Positions 5,918 to 6,628 of a stretch of DNA of 6,628 bases are shown piece by piece. Made by a program: the position numbers and the translations under genes. The stretch's first letter is position 1, and the number at the start of each line of letters is the position of its first letter. The stretch lies in contig JAEYUU010000223.1 of the NCBI GenBank assembly GCA_023429545.1, forward strand, positions 1 to 6,628. Reading direction: 5' to 3'. Below the pieces are notes generated by a model that saw only the letters and a program-made list of their open reading frames with translations, had not been told where the DNA came from and did no database searches. The stretch comes from Verrucomicrobiota bacterium (GTDB taxonomy: Bacteria; Verrucomicrobiota; Verrucomicrobiia; Verrucomicrobiales; Verrucomicrobiaceae).

Positions 5918-6599
5918 GGCTTCGAAGGGATGAGGACGACGGCCGACATCGCCGGCACGCTCCAGCTATCCTCTGAATCGAGCGGGGGCGTGCCTCCGCC
6001 CCCATAACAGGGATCTTCGCTGGACCAGTGAAGCTGCCACTCGCACCCGTCCACCGGTGCCAGCAGGGGCTCGGGAGCCGGGTCGAAGTGCAAGGCAGGA
6101 CCGAGGTTCACCACAAGCAGGCGATCGTTCTGATCCTTGCCAAAGCAACGCAGCACCAATGCGGATCTCCCAAGAGGAGCGCCGTCGTATTCGCCGCGTC
6201 TCACCTTGCCGAAGAGCGGATCCGCTTTGCGCAAATGGATGAGATCCCGATGCAGCCGGTACACCTCCTCGTTCTTTTGCCTCTCGCTGAAATCGAGCTG
6301 GCACCGCCGGAACGTTTCCTCGCTCTGCGGATCCGATAGCACTGCTCGCGCCTTGTCAGAGGCGATGCTGGGAAACTGCTCGAGGAACTTCACCCTGCCT
6401 TCACCCACGCAAGCCGCGAGGTCGGCATCATGATCGGTAAAGTAGAGAAATCGTGAGGATGAGGCAAACTCCTGACCCTGGAAGAGCATCGGAGTATTCG
6501 GCCCCAGCAGCAGCAGCGCGGTCAGCGCGCGCAATGCGGCCCGGTTGGCGAGATGGTGAATGCGCTGCCCCCAGAGGGAGTTTGCAATCTGGTCGTGGT
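5914..6599 (-). CDS. treZ: Maltooligosyltrehalose trehalohydrolase, C-terminal part (partial)
   Basis: The frame gives about 228 C-terminal residues of TreZ (GH13_10; whole enzymes are usually near 580-600 residues), which cleaves maltooligosyltrehalose to free trehalose and a shortened maltodextrin. The first readable residues are HDQIANSLWGQRIHHLAN, the conserved region IV (N-H-D-Q) holding the transition-state-stabilising aspartate. Then come RALTALLLLGPNTPMLFQGQEF, a typical TreZ block, a stretch with FLYFTDHDADLA, and a C-terminal beta domain ending VVLIPSKP. An automated start at the TTG of 6532-6534 would be wrong: the homology runs straight through it to 6599. Beyond 6599 the sequence is sequencing adapter and the frame hits TGA, so this is truncation at a contig end and not a pseudogene. 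The stop codon overlaps the start of the debranching-enzyme gene by four bases. Other trehalose genes such as treY may lie further upstream, outside the window. Confidence 0.9.
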
Positions 6600-6628
6600 C
6601 TGTCTCTTTTAAACATCACCGAGCCCAC
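6600..6628 (+). other. Residual Illumina Nextera transposase adapter (not genomic)
   Basis: Bases 6600-6618 match the Tn5 mosaic end CTGTCTCTTATACACATCT at 16 of 19 positions, with mismatches at 6609 (T for A), 6612 (A for C) and 6618 (A for T). The following ten bases 6619-6628, CCGAGCCCAC, match the next part of the Nextera read-2 adapter exactly. In total 26 of 29 bases agree in the adapter's known order, and the match ends at the window end. The natural IS50 ends share only the mosaic part and are not followed by CCGAGCCCAC. The treZ frame is intact up to 6599 and is lost at this junction, which independently supports a genomic/adapter boundary there. Confidence 0.95.

Noticed and set aside
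5498..6007. Plus-strand open frame of 169 codons
   Set aside because: It is antisense to the debranching-enzyme N-terminus and the treZ end and lacks family features; a GC-driven shadow frame.
6600..6618. Possible genuine Tn5/IS50 transposon end
   Set aside because: The bases after the mosaic end match the Illumina Nextera adapter tail exactly and end at the window edge. The native IS50 inside and outside ends differ from this sequence, and no transposase gene is present.
5914..6628. treZ as a pseudogene with a frameshift near 6600
   Set aside because: The frame break coincides exactly with the adapter boundary; upstream of it the protein is intact with conserved motifs, so it is a truncated contig end and not gene decay.
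1..6628. A new defence, CRISPR or mobile system
   Set aside because: No spaced repeats, nuclease, reverse transcriptase, integrase, transposase or toxin-antitoxin pair can be seen. All sizeable genes fall into carbohydrate metabolism, regulation or small basic/HMA-like protein families.

Overview
The window looks like a contig end from a GC-rich (roughly 60 % by eye), Gram-negative, free-living bacterium, most likely a member of the Verrucomicrobiota. That placement is an inference from gene content. It rests on a twin-arginine-type leader on a pyruvyl-transferase-like protein, a short ROK sugar kinase, a cupin AraC regulator, and trehalose and glycogen enzymes. No rRNA, tRNA, CRISPR array, insertion sequence or prophage gene is visible, and coding density is high: the two longest gene-free stretches are 183 and 190 bases.

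Layout from left to right. Positions 1-245 (minus) hold the N-terminal cupin half of an AraC-family regulator, cut by the window edge. It is divergent from an exported polysaccharide pyruvyl transferase-family protein at 429-1652 (plus), and the spacer between them carries a perfect 7-bp inverted repeat. Convergent with that gene is a two-gene minus-strand operon: a HAD type IIB phosphatase (2402-3112) followed, through an ATGA overlap, by a ROK-family glucokinase-like protein (1680-2405). A second divergent spacer (3113-3302) separates this operon from two small plus-strand genes. One encodes an 85-aa protein with the shape of a heavy-metal-associated domain but no CxxC (3303-3560). The other encodes a 95-aa 'plasmid stabilization'-type protein with a histone-H1-like lysine tail (3581-3868). 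The right half is a minus-strand operon of the C-terminal part of maltooligosyltrehalose trehalohydrolase TreZ (5914-6599) and a full-length GH133 glycogen debranching enzyme (3878-5917), also joined by an ATGA overlap.

How the genes fit together (inference): TreZ frees trehalose from maltooligosyltrehalose. The debranching enzyme opens glycogen branches and is expected to release free glucose, which a ROK glucokinase such as the one at 1680-2405 could return to metabolism as glucose 6-phosphate. The HAD phosphatase would act on an unidentified sugar phosphate. The two operons are not contiguous, so the link is only by proximity.

The most important observation is technical. The last 29 bases (6600-6628) match the Illumina Nextera transposase adapter with three mismatches. 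They are not genomic DNA, and they explain why the treZ frame collapses exactly there. I found no convincing new multi-gene system. The degenerate HMA-like protein, the H1-tailed protein, the apparently exported pyruvyl transferase and the ROK kinase with an altered sugar-binding motif are the biological points worth a second look.
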